Shown: positions 8,670-17,903, numbered from the stretch's first letter. The stretch: DNA of 43,500 bases from Ruminococcaceae bacterium D5 (GCA_900113995.1 FORK01000023.1:1-43500); one strand, 5' to 3'. Notes: generated by a model from the sequence alone, not told the origin. Made by a program: numbers and translations.

Positions 8670-9389
8670 TTAAATTTCTCCAAAAATCAACAGACAAATT
8701 CCCATCAAAATCGGCTGATGGATCAAATAGACCGGCAGCGTATGACGCCCCGCCGCCGACAACAGCGGTATTTTGCGGGAAAGCAGGCCTCCGGCTCCCC
8801 CCGCACGCAGCACGCCAAAGAGAAAATAGCCGGTCAGAAAAAGAAAGTACCAGGGGATAACCGGAAAATAGTCCGCAGAAAAAAAGCCCGGGCCGTAGAT
8901 CCCCAACGGCGCAAAAAGGTTGGTGGAAACCATCCCCGGTTCGAAAATACGCACCCCAAAAAGAAGCCCGGAGGAAATCCAGCGGGTTCCCAGAAAGAGC
9001 AGAAAGCTGCCTGCCGCTCCGGCCGCCGGGGAAAGCCTTTGCAGCAGCGGGAGAAGCCCTGCGGTCAGCAGCATCGCGCAGCCGAGCAGGTGCAGCACCC
9101 CAAAAACGATTCGCTGGCCCGGCATAATCAGAAAGGTCACGACGGTCAGCAGCATTCCGCAGCCGAGCACTGCCATCCCCCGTCTCGCCGGGCGGCGGCT
9201 CAGGGCGGCCGACGCCCCCGAGACAAGGATAAAGGTCCAGCAGATCATCTGCTGCCAGCAAAAGCCGGACCGCTCATCCATAAACCTGAGCGGCAGCCCA
9301 TAAAGATAGCGCAGGTCATAGCAAAAATGATAGGCGACCATATTGATCAGCGCAAAACCGCGCAGAGCGTCCAATGTAAAATAGCGCAT
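8670..9389 (-). CDS. Membrane protein of the HGSNAT/DUF1624 acyltransferase-like family
   Basis: The 239-residue hydrophobic protein starts with RYFTLDALRGFALINMVAYHFCYDL. This is the signature of the heparan-glucosaminide N-acetyltransferase-like family (DUF1624), where an Arg-Gly pair and a His in the first helix are conserved. About seven membrane segments follow, ending in AGRHTLPVYLIHQPIL, the shared H-Q-P motif of membrane acyltransferases. The family is thought to transfer acyl groups to sugars or cell-wall polymers; the substrate here cannot be told. It lies upstream of the purine promoter on the same strand and downstream of a terminator, so it is probably transcribed on its own. Confidence 0.8.
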   Translation of the reverse strand: MRYFTLDALRGFALINMVAYHFCYDLRYLYGLPLRFMDERSGFCWQQMICWTFILVSGASAALSRRPARRGMAVLGCGMLLTVVTFLIMPGQRIVFGVLHLLGCAMLLTAGLLPLLQRLSPAAGAAGSFLLFLGTRWISSGLLFGVRIFEPGMVSTNLFAPLGIYGPGFFSADYFPVIPWYFLFLTGYFLFGVLRAGGAGGLLSRKIPLLSAAGRHTLPVYLIHQPILMGICLLIFGEI

Positions 9390-9433
9390 CCTTACCCGAG
9401 CGCCTCCTTCCGGCCTTCTCCCATCATAGAATA

Positions 9434-9460
9434 GAAAACGGCCCCTGTAAAGGGGCCGTC
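9434..9460 (-). terminator. Intrinsic terminator after the SPFH gene
   Basis: ACGGCCCC - TGTAAA - GGGGCCGT at 9438-9459. Read on the minus strand the hairpin is followed by TTTTC, 11 bases after the SPFH stop. Confidence 0.8.
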
Positions 9461-9470
9461 TGCAAATCGA

Positions 9471-10412
9471 TCAGGACTGAGGGTTCTGAACGTCGGTCAT
9501 CACTTCTTTCAGAGAGGTTGCAAGCCCGGCAAGCCCCTGAATCTGGGAAGGGATAATGATCTTGGTAGCCTTGCCGTCAGCAGCCTTGGCAAAGGCCTCA
9601 AGGCTCTTGAGCGCCAGGACATGGTCGCTTGGGGCAGCCTCGTTGAGCAGCCGCAGCGAATCGGCAACCGCCTTCTGGATCATCATAACCGCTTCCGCCT
9701 CGCCCTGCGCCTCACGGATTTTCTGTTCGCGCACCGCATCGGCACGCAGAATCGCCGCTTCCTTTTCCGCCTGGGCGCGCAGAATCTGGGATTCCTTGTC
9801 GCCCTCGGCTACAAGAATTTTGCTGGCTTTCTCGCCCTCGGAGCGCAGGATGCTCTCGCGCTTCTCGCGCTCAGCCTTCATCTGCTTCTCCATCGCATCC
9901 TGGATTTCTGCGGGCGGCAGGATGTTTTTCAGCTCGACCCGGTTGACCTTAATGCCCCACTTGTCGGTCGCGGTATCGAGAATCGAGGTAATCTTGGTAT
10001 TGATGACATCGCGTGAGGTCAGCGTGTGGTCAAGCTCCATCTCACCGATGATGTTGCGCAAGGTAGTGGCGGTGAGGTTCTCAATCGCAGAGAGAGGACG
10101 CTCGACACCGTAAGCATAAAGCTTGGCGTCGGTGATCTGGAAGAATACGACGGTGTCGATCTGCATCGTCACGTTATCCTTGGTGATCACCGGCTGCGGC
10201 TTGAAATCAACGACCTGTTCCTTAATCGAAACCTTTTTGGCGACCCGGTCGATGAAAGGGATCTTGACGTGCAGGCCGGTTTCCCAGGTGGCCTGATAGG
10301 CGCCCAGACGCTCGACGACGTAGACAACCGCCTGCGGAACAATCCGCACGTTGGAGCCGACGATAGTAATAATCAGGATCACGATGATCAGAAACATAAG
10401 AGTTGGCAGCAT
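9471..10412 (-). CDS. SPFH/Band 7 membrane protein (stomatin/QmcA type)
   Basis: The 313-residue protein has one N-terminal membrane helix (residues 5-22). It then has the SPFH domain with VVYVVERLGAYQATWETGLHVKIPF and the typical DNVTMQIDTVVFFQI segment. A long charged coiled coil rich in Ala, Glu and Arg follows (about 185-250). Such proteins form oligomeric scaffolds at the membrane and often work with an NfeD partner, which is encoded just upstream (10480-10938). The start at 10412 has AAGGAGGAGAATC. A 67-base gap separates it from nfeD, and a clear terminator follows. The biological role in this organism is unknown. Confidence 0.93.
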   Translation of the reverse strand: MLPTLMFLIIVILIITIVGSNVRIVPQAVVYVVERLGAYQATWETGLHVKIPFIDRVAKKVSIKEQVVDFKPQPVITKDNVTMQIDTVVFFQITDAKLYAYGVERPLSAIENLTATTLRNIIGEMELDHTLTSRDVINTKITSILDTATDKWGIKVNRVELKNILPPAEIQDAMEKQMKAEREKRESILRSEGEKASKILVAEGDKESQILRAQAEKEAAILRADAVREQKIREAQGEAEAVMMIQKAVADSLRLLNEAAPSDHVLALKSLEAFAKAADGKATKIIIPSQIQGLAGLATSLKEVMTDVQNPQS

Positions 10413-10479
10413 AGATTCTCCTCCTTATACAACTACAATATGATTTTTTGGCATCTGCCTTCTGCGACGATATGACGGG

Positions 10480-10938
10480 TCATCCGACCCGTTCGACGAT
10501 CAGGGTTACCCCTTCAATCGCCTTAATCAATACCCGCTCCTGCGCTTCGACCGGAGCGCCGTCGTCGGTCCTCGCTGCCCAGTCCAGCCCGTTTGCGAGG
10601 ACACGTCCGGTTCCCGCCACGTTGTCGATCGGGACGGTGACGATCCCCACCATGCCGATCACCCGGTCGGCATTGGTGTTGGTCTTTTTGACATGCAGCA
10701 CCCGCTTGACCATCGGGCGGGTCAGAGCCAGGGTCAGCAGGCCGACCGCCAGAAACACAACGAGCTGCACCCAGAACGGAGCGCCGATGGCAGCGGGAAG
10801 GATTGCGGCCAGTGCGCCGATCGCAAACCAGATGGCCACGAGATCGACGGTCATCGCCTCAAATACTCCGAGCAGGATTGCGATAATCAGCCAGGTCATC
10901 GGCATGTAATGCATCAGCGTAATCATAATTCCGCCCAT
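10480..10938 (-). CDS. NfeD-like membrane protein
   Basis: The 152-residue protein has three or four hydrophobic segments (about residues 10-75), then a small C-terminal domain with IGMVGIVTVPIDNVAGTGRVLANGLDWAAR, the OB-fold typical of NfeD proteins that pair with stomatin-like partners. The short form lacks the ClpP-like protease domain of long NfeD. It lies between padR (15 bases upstream) and the SPFH gene (67 bases downstream), forming a small membrane-organising operon. The start ATG at 10938 follows an AGGGGGA stretch; an internal ATG four codons later is a possible alternative. Confidence 0.88.
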   Translation of the reverse strand: MGGIMITLMHYMPMTWLIIAILLGVFEAMTVDLVAIWFAIGALAAILPAAIGAPFWVQLVVFLAVGLLTLALTRPMVKRVLHVKKTNTNADRVIGMVGIVTVPIDNVAGTGRVLANGLDWAARTDDGAPVEAQERVLIKAIEGVTLIVERVG

Positions 10939-10953
10939 CTATAAAATCCCCCT

Positions 10954-11310
10954 TCAGCCCTTCAATGCGGCACAGACCAGCTCGCATTCCAGGATGTGGC
11001 GCGCAAACCGCGCAAGCTCGCTGATCCGGCCGGTTTCCGCTTCCAACACCGCCCTGCCCTGCGCAGTGATGCGGTAAACCTTGCGGCGTTCCACCTCGCT
11101 GACCACTTCGATCAGGCCATCCTGCTCCATTTTATAAAGGATGGTATATACCGTCGAGGGGCCGAGCGAAATCCGGCCGCCCGACTGCTCCAGCACCATC
11201 TGCATAATGCCATAGCCGTGGCGCGGTTCGGTCAGACAGAGCAAAAGCAAAAAGCTCTGTTCACTCATCGGCAGGTACCGTTCGATCAATTCCTCAGTGG
11301 AAAATCCCAT
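10954..11310 (-). CDS. PadR-family transcriptional regulator
   Basis: The 118-residue winged-helix protein has the PadR core SFLLLLCLTEPRHGYGIMQMV near residue 19 and LGPSTVYTILYKMEQDGLIE near 49, with the wing in ERRKVYRITAQG. The short C-terminal helix indicates the small PadR subfamily. It heads the nfeD-SPFH operon. Its upstream region carries three to four copies of a TCGATATATCA-like element over the presumed promoter, so autoregulation is likely. The ATG at 11310 has AAAGGAAGC upstream; a start at the internal MSEQSF is possible. Confidence 0.92.
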   Translation of the reverse strand: MGFSTEELIERYLPMSEQSFLLLLCLTEPRHGYGIMQMVLEQSGGRISLGPSTVYTILYKMEQDGLIEVVSEVERRKVYRITAQGRAVLEAETGRISELARFARHILECELVCAALKG

Positions 11311-11336
11311 CGTTCCCGCTTCCTTTCACTCGAATC

Positions 11337-11390
11337 TCGATATATCATATCTCGATATATCACATTTCGAATATATCATAAAGCGATATA
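11337..11390. promoter_or_regulatory. Tandem TCGATATATCA repeats, probable PadR operator/promoter
   Basis: Copies start at 11337 (TCGATATATCA), 11352 (TCGATATATCA), 11367 (TCGAATATATCA) and 11383 (GCGATATA), spaced 15-16 bases apart. On the minus strand TTCGAA and TATGAT, 16 bases apart, could be the promoter of padR and are covered by the repeats. Similar AT-rich TATCGA sites are used by PadR regulators, but binding here is inferred. Confidence 0.5.
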
Positions 11391-11394
11391 GATG

Positions 11395-12318
11395 TCAATC
11401 CTTTTGCGCCAGAGTGAAACCAAACTTTGCGGCCGCCTTTGCAAAAGCCGGAGTAGCCACCTGGTATTGTGCCCCCAGACGCACCGGTTCAAATACCAGG
11501 CCGTCAATTTCGCTCTTTCCGCCCTTTTTCAAATCCTTCTGCATCGAGGCGGTAGTGCCCTTCGGAGAGGTGTCAATCATCTTAAGGTTGCCGGCAACGA
11601 TATCCTTGGAAAAGGGGATGCCCATCGCCGATGCGATCGCGTCAATTTCCCGGGAAAGCTCGGCGGCCATCTCCCGTTTCTCCGGATCGGCGGAGATTTC
11701 ATCCACCGGCACGTCATAGTAGGCGCCCACCGCCGCCATCACGCTGATCAGCGCATATTTGGTAAAGCAATCCCGGCGGATTTCCTTCGACAAAACCACC
11801 CGGATTCCCGCATGTTCAAGCTCGGCCGCAATCGCTTCCAGCTTGGGGGAAACGCTGCCGTCCCGCTCGCCAAACACGATTCGGAAAAGCTTTCCGCCCT
11901 GACTGATTTCACCGGGAGCATTGATATAGGAGGTAATATAGATGCATCCGTCGAGCACATGCGCCGAGGGAAGGCGGCGCTGAAGCTCCGAGCCCGTCCC
12001 AAAGATGTTCAGCAGCGGAATCACAACCGTCTCCGGCCCGGCACAGCGGGCCAGAAGCTCAGCCGCATCATCGAGCGAATAGCCCTTGACACAGACAAAG
12101 GCAACATCCGGCGTCTCCCGGTATTCCCCGGCGGTGACCGCCTTGGGATGCTCCACGACGAAATCGCCCTTGATTCCGGAGTGGACCGTCAGCCCGTGCT
12201 CGCGCATTGCCTCCAGATGGGCTCCCCGGGCAATAAAGGTTACTTCCTGTCCGGAAGCGGCGAGAAACGCGCCGACCGCCCCGCCGATTCCACCCGAGCC
12301 GATGATGCAGTATTTCAT
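11395..12318 (-). CDS. Ketopantoate reductase family protein (2-dehydropantoate 2-reductase-like)
   Basis: The 307-residue protein begins with the NADP-binding Rossmann motif CIIGSGGIGGAVGAFLAASG. It continues with VCVKGYSLDDAAELL and a catalytic-lysine region, LSKEIRRDCFTKYALISVMAAVGAYYDVP near residue 175, in the family pattern W/CxKxxxN. The C-terminal SMQKDLKKGGKSEIDGL motif near 265 matches substrate-binding PanE/ApbA sequences. In the pathway PanE makes pantoate for coenzyme A. Paralogues with other substrates are common and no other pan gene is nearby, so I give no symbol. The ATG at 12318 has AGGAGGAGAAATT; earlier in-frame ATGs lack a binding site. Confidence 0.85.
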   Translation of the reverse strand: MKYCIIGSGGIGGAVGAFLAASGQEVTFIARGAHLEAMREHGLTVHSGIKGDFVVEHPKAVTAGEYRETPDVAFVCVKGYSLDDAAELLARCAGPETVVIPLLNIFGTGSELQRRLPSAHVLDGCIYITSYINAPGEISQGGKLFRIVFGERDGSVSPKLEAIAAELEHAGIRVVLSKEIRRDCFTKYALISVMAAVGAYYDVPVDEISADPEKREMAAELSREIDAIASAMGIPFSKDIVAGNLKMIDTSPKGTTASMQKDLKKGGKSEIDGLVFEPVRLGAQYQVATPAFAKAAAKFGFTLAQKD

Positions 12319-12442
12319 AATTTCTCCTCCTGATTGTTGAGTGTCAGATTTTGTGCAAATTTTTCCACATCCATAAAATTTTACAGCTGCCGCTATCATA
12401 CCGCGTCCCGCCGCGAATTGCAATCCCGCCGCAAAACGGCTT

Positions 12443-13042
12443 CTACAAATACCATTTTTTCCAGTGGGTTCCCCGCGTCAGCAGATCCAGCGGGCCCTCA
12501 AACAGCAGGTCGTAGAGCAGGTCGGCCAGTTCGTCAAACGGCAGATCCTTCCCGCGAAGAAACCAGCGCATCAGGGTGCTTGCTTCGGCGGTAATCAGAG
12601 CGCTGACCGCATAATAAAAACGGTTCTCATCCAGATTGCTGTAGGGACGCATCAGCTTCGAGGCCTTCTGTTCCACCAGCGTCTGAAGCCTCCGCATGAA
12701 CTTGGGGTCGCCGCGCTCCCCCGCGAGCAGCATCAGGTAGCGGTAATGGTTTTCGATAAAGCCAATATAAAAGCGGATCGTTTCACAGAAATGCTCCCGA
12801 TCCTGCGGGTTAAAGCCAAAGTTTTCATCCTTTTCAAAGATCTCCATGATCTCCTGCTCGGTCTGCTCGAGAACGTCATAAACATCCTTGAAATAAACAT
12901 AAAAGGTGCCCCGGTTGTATCCCGCCAAATCCGTAACCTCGCGGACGGTGATCTGGTCCAGCGGCTTTTGCTCATAAATATCCCAAAAAGCCGTTTTCAA
13001 ATTCTCCCTCGTTTGTATCGTTTGTTCCAAACGCTTACCCAT
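12443..13042 (-). CDS. TetR-family transcriptional regulator
   Basis: The 199-residue protein has the N-terminal HTH: TRENLKTAFWDIYEQKPLDQITVREVTDLAGYNRGTFYVYF, with recognition helix and the conserved YxYF end near residue 53. The C-terminal region is helical and variable, as usual for ligand-binding TetR domains. It is transcribed away from the adaptor/pump pair starting at 13337, so it probably represses that operon and its own gene. I start at the ATG at 13042 behind GGGGAGAAGAG; an open frame extends to 13111 without a site. Confidence 0.9.
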   Translation of the reverse strand: MGKRLEQTIQTRENLKTAFWDIYEQKPLDQITVREVTDLAGYNRGTFYVYFKDVYDVLEQTEQEIMEIFEKDENFGFNPQDREHFCETIRFYIGFIENHYRYLMLLAGERGDPKFMRRLQTLVEQKASKLMRPYSNLDENRFYYAVSALITAEASTLMRWFLRGKDLPFDELADLLYDLLFEGPLDLLTRGTHWKKWYL

Positions 13043-13080
13043 TGCTCTTCTCCCCGTTTTCCGACACTCTGTAAAAATTT

Positions 13081-13200
13081 GTTGATTGACTAATGAAAAT
13101 CCATCCATCATAATATGATTTATTGTAACACAACACGATGTTGGTTGAAAGCTTTTTCAAAAAATTTTCGTAATAATCAACTAATTTTGAATTCAATCTT
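13081..13200. promoter_or_regulatory. Divergent control region with candidate TetR operators
   Basis: Between tetR and the efflux operon are several palindromes: CAACA-CGA-TGTTG at 13131-13143 and TTGAAA-GCTT-TTTCAA at 13145-13160, plus GTTGATT (13081) and AATCAAC further on. One or more may bind the TetR protein. A TATACT at about 13219 could be the -10 of the pump operon, but no convincing -35 was found. Confidence 0.35.
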
Positions 13201-13336
13201 TGTTCATATCATTCAGCTATACTAGCTAAATGTTAAATCCTCACAAAGATGTCACCCGGCTTTCACCAGCCTCCGTCCACAGGACCGCCACACCTTACCA
13301 GTATCATAAATTCAAGATGAAGGGAAACGAACAGGC

Positions 13337-14767
13337 ATGAAAGAATCGCTCACAAAACGAACGCTGCCCATCTTCTGCGCCGCCTTGATGGTCGGAGCGG
13401 CAGGATGCTCACCCGCTGCCACAGAAGCAGCAGTCATTGAGGAAAATCCTGCGATTTCCGTCCGCACGCAGCTTCCTACATACGCTTCTCTGGAGCAGAG
13501 GGCAACCTTTGCCGGAAAAATTTCTCCCGACGAGACGGTTGCCGTCCTCGGCAAGATCGGCGGAACGGTTCAGCAGACCAACTTCGAGGTCGGCGACATG
13601 GTCCGAAAGGGGCAGGTGCTCTACGTGATCGATCCCTCCGACATCCAGCTTGCGGTCGATCAGGCGAAGATCGCCTATGAAACCGCGCTCAAGAATGTGG
13701 AGATCGCGGAATCCGGCTCGGGAGATTCTCTCAGAGAGCTGCAGTATAAAACCGCAATCGACACCGCCCAGCAGGCCTATGAACGCGCCAGGGATAACCT
13801 CGATCTCGCCAGTGATGACGACTTTGACATGTCTGAATTCCGCAAGGTGCGCAAACGCTGGAAGGATGCCACCAAGGCCTATGACAAAAACCAGAACGAC
13901 GGCACCTGGAAAGAACTGCTCGATGCCGAGGACGACTACTATGATCTGCTCGGAGACTACACGGATTATCAGTCCTATGTCACCAGCTTCGAAAGTGCTT
14001 ATACCAACTATGAAAACGCTTTGGAGCAGTACGATATCTATAAAAAGCAGCAGACCGGCGAAAACAGGGAAACCTACGAGCTTTCCCGCCAGGCTGCGGA
14101 AAACGCCTACCAGCAGGCTCTGCAAAAGCTCTCCTATACTCAGGTGACCGCTCCGATCGACGGCATCATCGAGGAAAAGTACGTCGATACCCATGCAACC
14201 TTTGGCACTTCTTCTCCCGCTTATGTGATCTCAAACAAGTCGATTGTCAACGTCGAGTTCTCCGTCTCAGCCGATATCGCCCGCTCGATGGCCATCGGCG
14301 ACGCGGTAGAGGTGGAATCGGGCAACACCGTCTACCGCGCCGAAATTGTAGAGATCGGCAACGCCGCCAGTTCATCCAGCGGCCTGTTCACCGTCAAGGC
14401 GCGGCTTGAGGACGGCTCCGACCTCTTCACCGGTGTTTCGGTGAAGCTCACCGCCATTACCGCCAAGGCGGTTGACGCAATGACTATTCCGCTTTCCACC
14501 GTCTATTATGAAAGCGGAAACGCCTACGTTTATGTGGCAAAGGAAGGCACAGCCGTCAAAACGCCGGTCACTCTGGGGGTTTCCGACAATGAACTGGCCG
14601 AGGTTTTGCAGGGACTTTCCCCTGAGGATGAGCTGATCACCACTTGGAACCCCAACCTGAACGACGGCGTTGCCATCGAAATTCTCGAGCCGGAAGCTTC
14701 CGGCTCCAGCGAGGCCGGCGCCGCGGAATCCAGCGAAGCTGACGCCGCTTCCAGTCAGGAGGGCTAA
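13337..14767 (+). CDS. RND efflux periplasmic-adaptor-type lipoprotein (MFP family)
   Basis: The 476-residue protein starts with a lipoprotein signal peptide with lipobox VGAAGC (Cys24). The barrel-sandwich (lipoyl-like) motif is split by a long helical hairpin: GKIGGTVQQTNFEVGDMVRKGQVLYVID at about residues 71-98 and APIDGIIEEKYVDTHATFG near 270. A beta-barrel and a membrane-proximal domain follow. The hairpin (about 100-255) is rich in Tyr, Asp and Gln. The C-terminal tail is Ser/Ala/Glu rich. In a Gram-positive cell it would be anchored outside the membrane and work with the pump encoded 3 bases downstream. The substrate is unknown. Confidence 0.92.
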   Translation: MKESLTKRTLPIFCAALMVGAAGCSPAATEAAVIEENPAISVRTQLPTYASLEQRATFAGKISPDETVAVLGKIGGTVQQTNFEVGDMVRKGQVLYVIDPSDIQLAVDQAKIAYETALKNVEIAESGSGDSLRELQYKTAIDTAQQAYERARDNLDLASDDDFDMSEFRKVRKRWKDATKAYDKNQNDGTWKELLDAEDDYYDLLGDYTDYQSYVTSFESAYTNYENALEQYDIYKKQQTGENRETYELSRQAAENAYQQALQKLSYTQVTAPIDGIIEEKYVDTHATFGTSSPAYVISNKSIVNVEFSVSADIARSMAIGDAVEVESGNTVYRAEIVEIGNAASSSSGLFTVKARLEDGSDLFTGVSVKLTAITAKAVDAMTIPLSTVYYESGNAYVYVAKEGTAVKTPVTLGVSDNELAEVLQGLSPEDELITTWNPNLNDGVAIEILEPEASGSSEAGAAESSEADAASSQEG

Positions 14768-14770
14768 GCC

Positions 14771-17700
14771 GTGCTGACAAAACTTGCCTTAAAGCGCCCG
14801 GTTTCCATCTGCATCCTGTTGGCGGCGCTGATTATCTTCGGCGGCTCCGCCATCTTCTCAACCCCGCTTGAGCTGATTCCCGACATTGATATTCCAATGC
14901 TCATCGTCCTGACTACCTACGGAGGCGCGGCCCCGCAGGATGTCGAAGAACAGGTAAGTCAGAAGATTGAGGATGCGGCCTCGACACTAGAGGGGTTAAA
15001 AAACATCCAGTCCCGCTCACTGGAGAACATTTCACTGGTCATTCTCGAGATGGAGTATGGTACTGACATGCAGCAGGCGCACGTCGATCTGAGCAACAAC
15101 CTCGAAATGTATTCCCGTGAGCTTCCCGACGACGCCTCGACTCCGACCATCATCGAGATGAATATGAACTCGATGCCGGTTATGGTATTTTCCGCCACCA
15201 CCACCGGAGACGTCGACCTGAAATATTATGTCGAGGAGGAAATCGTCCCGGAGCTTGAAAAGCTCACCGGCGTTGCGAACATCGACGTTTACGGCGGACA
15301 GGAGGATTATATCTCGGTACAGCTCGTTGAGGAAAAGATGAAGCAGTACCGCCTGAATATGTCCACCGTGATTTCTCTGGTCGAAAACGCCGACTTCTCC
15401 CTGCCGGCTGGCAGCGTCGAACGCGGCGATTACGATCTGACGCTGCGCGGCGGCGTCAGCTACAAGACTGCCGACGACCTCAAAAATCTTCCCCTTACCC
15501 TTTCCACCGGCGAGATCATCCACCTTTCGGATATCGCCAACGTTTTTCAAACCCAGAAAAAGCTCGACACCCTCAGCCGCTACAACGGCGAACAGAACGT
15601 AACCATCAGCGTCACAAAACGCCAGAGTGCTTCGACCATGAGCGTCACCGGCGCCCTGCGCAAGGCGGCCGACCGAATCAACAGCCAAAATATGGGCGTT
15701 GAGCTGAGTGTGATCTCCGACCAGAGCGACACCATCAAATCCTCACTCTCCTCGGTTGCGGAGACGATGATTTACGCCGTCCTACTCTCGATGATCGTGC
15801 TCTTCATTTTCTTTGGAGACTGGCGCGCCTCTTTGATCGTCGGCTCGTCGATTCCCATTTCGCTGCTTGTCACCCTGATCGCCATGAGCTTCATGGGCTT
15901 CTCCTTCAACGTCCTGTCGCTGGGCGGCCTTGTCATCGGCGTCGGCATGATGGTTGACAACTCGATTGTTGTCATCGAAAGCTGCTTCCGTCTCAAGACC
16001 AAGAACGCGGATTACAAGCAGGCGGCCCTTGAAGGCGCCGGTGTGGTGGCCTCCTCGATTCTCGCCTCAACGATTACCACCGTCGTCGTCTTCCTCCCCA
16101 TGGCCATGATTCAGGGAATGTCGGGGCAGCTCTTCAGCCAGCTTTGCTTCACCATTGTCTTTTCCCTGATCGCATCCCTGATTTCCGCCCTGACGGTCGC
16201 ACCGCTGGTCTTTTCCTGGCTGCAGCCGATCGAAAAAGAGGTCGGCCTTGTGCAAAAGGTGATGGATAAGCTGGCAACTGTCTACTCCCGCTTTTTGCCG
16301 TATACCTTCCGTCACAAATTCATCGTTGTGCTCCTTGCGGTCGCGATGCTTGCCGGTTCGGTAGCACTGGTTCCCGCCATCGGCATGGAACTGATGCCCG
16401 AGGGCGATGAAGGCACGATCGCCATTGATGTGACCACCCGTCCCGGCCTCAAGGTGGAAAAGCTGAATGAAAAGCTGATTCCGCTTGAGGAGATGGTGCG
16501 GGCCGAATCAGATCTTGACCGCTATTCCCTTTCTTCCGGGTCCTCGATGGCGGCAATGAGCGGCGGCGCTTCGGCCTCCGCCACCATCACCGCCTACCTC
16601 AAGGACGACCGGGTGCGCACCACGTCTGAGATCATCGACGAATGGCGTGAGCGCACCAAAAATATTGTCGACTGCGATATTTCCATCTCGTCCTCGAGCC
16701 AGACCGCCTCGATGGGCAGCAGCTCGGACATTGAAATCAACCTGCAGGCGACCGGCCGCGATGAGCTGGACGAAGCTGCGCTGATGGTTGAGGCTTTCCT
16801 GCGAAAAAACCCCTATCTCTCGCACGTCACCTCCAGCGTCTCGACCGGCGACCCTCAGGCAGAGGTCATCATCGACCCGGTCAAGGCGAGTGCCAACGGC
16901 CTTGTTCCGGCGCAGGTCATGGGAACCCTTTACACCATCATGCAGGGCAATGACGCTGCAACCTTCCACACCGGCGGGCGCGATTACGATGTCATCGTGG
17001 AATATCCGCCTGAGCGGTTCCAGACCGTCAACGACCTCTCTTCCCTCACCGTGACCAACGCGGCCGGTTTGGAGGTGCCGCTGCTCGACATCGCTTCCAT
17101 CGAATATTCCAACAGCCCGCAAAGCATCACCCGGAAAAATGACCGCTATCTTGTCACCGTCACCGGACAGATTGCTTCCAACGCCCCGCGCACCATTGTA
17201 ACCGATGTCAACGCGCAGGTGGCGGCCCTCGAGTTCCCTGCCGGAGTCGAGCTGACCCAGTCCGCCAATATGGAATCCCAGATTGAAGAGCTTACTTCGC
17301 TGCTGATGGCGACCCTCACCGGCATCCTGCTCGTATTTATGGTCATGGCCATACAGTTTGAGTCGCCCATCTTCTCTCTGATCGTCATGTTCTGTATTCC
17401 GTTCGCGCTGATCGGCTCGTTCCTCAGCCTCTTTGTCGCCGGCTGCAAAATCAGCATGCCGTCGATGATGGGCTTCCTGATGCTGGGCGGTATCGTCGTC
17501 AACAACGGCATCCTCTTTATCGACACCGCCAACACCATGCGCCGGGAGCAGAGCCTCTCGGCCGAGGATGCCCTGCTGACCGCGGGAATGCTGCGTATGC
17601 GCCCGATTTTCATGACAACCATGACCACCATCCTCTCGATGGTGCCGCTGGTTGTGGTGCAGGGCGGCAATGCCGAAATGATGAAGGGCATGGCCTGGGT

Positions 17701-17878
17701 TATTATCGGCGGCTTGATTACCTCCACCATCCTCACCCTGCTTCTTCTGCCGACCTTCTTCCTGCTTGTCAACCGGGGAGATCCCGAGGAACGTGCAGCA
17801 CGCCGTGCTGAAAAGCTTGCCGCGCGCAGACTCAAGCGAGAGGAAGCCGCTGCAAAGAAAAACCAGGGACGACGTTAA
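14771..17878 (+). CDS. RND-family efflux pump, inner-membrane transporter (AcrB/SwrC-like)
   Basis: The 1035-residue protein has the RND layout: helix 1, a large extracytoplasmic loop with TYGGAAPQDVEEQVSQKIED, helices 2-6 with GLVIGVGMMVDNSIVVIES near residue 390, then a second loop and helices 8-12 with FMLGGIVVNNGILFIDTAN. The helix-4 motif reads VDN where AcrB has VDD; one acidic residue remains, a common variant. It starts with GTG behind GGAGGGC, overlapping the end region of the adaptor gene. No outer-membrane channel gene follows, as expected in a Firmicute. TetR upstream is the likely regulator. SwrC/YerP-type pumps export lipopeptides or drugs; the substrate here is unknown. Confidence 0.95.
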   Translation: MLTKLALKRPVSICILLAALIIFGGSAIFSTPLELIPDIDIPMLIVLTTYGGAAPQDVEEQVSQKIEDAASTLEGLKNIQSRSLENISLVILEMEYGTDMQQAHVDLSNNLEMYSRELPDDASTPTIIEMNMNSMPVMVFSATTTGDVDLKYYVEEEIVPELEKLTGVANIDVYGGQEDYISVQLVEEKMKQYRLNMSTVISLVENADFSLPAGSVERGDYDLTLRGGVSYKTADDLKNLPLTLSTGEIIHLSDIANVFQTQKKLDTLSRYNGEQNVTISVTKRQSASTMSVTGALRKAADRINSQNMGVELSVISDQSDTIKSSLSSVAETMIYAVLLSMIVLFIFFGDWRASLIVGSSIPISLLVTLIAMSFMGFSFNVLSLGGLVIGVGMMVDNSIVVIESCFRLKTKNADYKQAALEGAGVVASSILASTITTVVVFLPMAMIQGMSGQLFSQLCFTIVFSLIASLISALTVAPLVFSWLQPIEKEVGLVQKVMDKLATVYSRFLPYTFRHKFIVVLLAVAMLAGSVALVPAIGMELMPEGDEGTIAIDVTTRPGLKVEKLNEKLIPLEEMVRAESDLDRYSLSSGSSMAAMSGGASASATITAYLKDDRVRTTSEIIDEWRERTKNIVDCDISISSSSQTASMGSSSDIEINLQATGRDELDEAALMVEAFLRKNPYLSHVTSSVSTGDPQAEVIIDPVKASANGLVPAQVMGTLYTIMQGNDAATFHTGGRDYDVIVEYPPERFQTVNDLSSLTVTNAAGLEVPLLDIASIEYSNSPQSITRKNDRYLVTVTGQIASNAPRTIVTDVNAQVAALEFPAGVELTQSANMESQIEELTSLLMATLTGILLVFMVMAIQFESPIFSLIVMFCIPFALIGSFLSLFVAGCKISMPSMMGFLMLGGIVVNNGILFIDTANTMRREQSLSAEDALLTAGMLRMRPIFMTTMTTILSMVPLVVVQGGNAEMMKGMAWVIIGGLITSTILTLLLLPTFFLLVNRGDPEERAARRAEKLAARRLKREEAAAKKNQGRR

Positions 17879-17903
17879 ACTGTTTGAAAATGCCACTGCA
17901 CAG

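Noticed and set aside
16508-17896. A 462-codon minus-strand frame opposite the RND pump
   Set aside because: It mirrors RND coding sequence, begins outside any promoter and has His/Gly/Asp-rich antisense composition.
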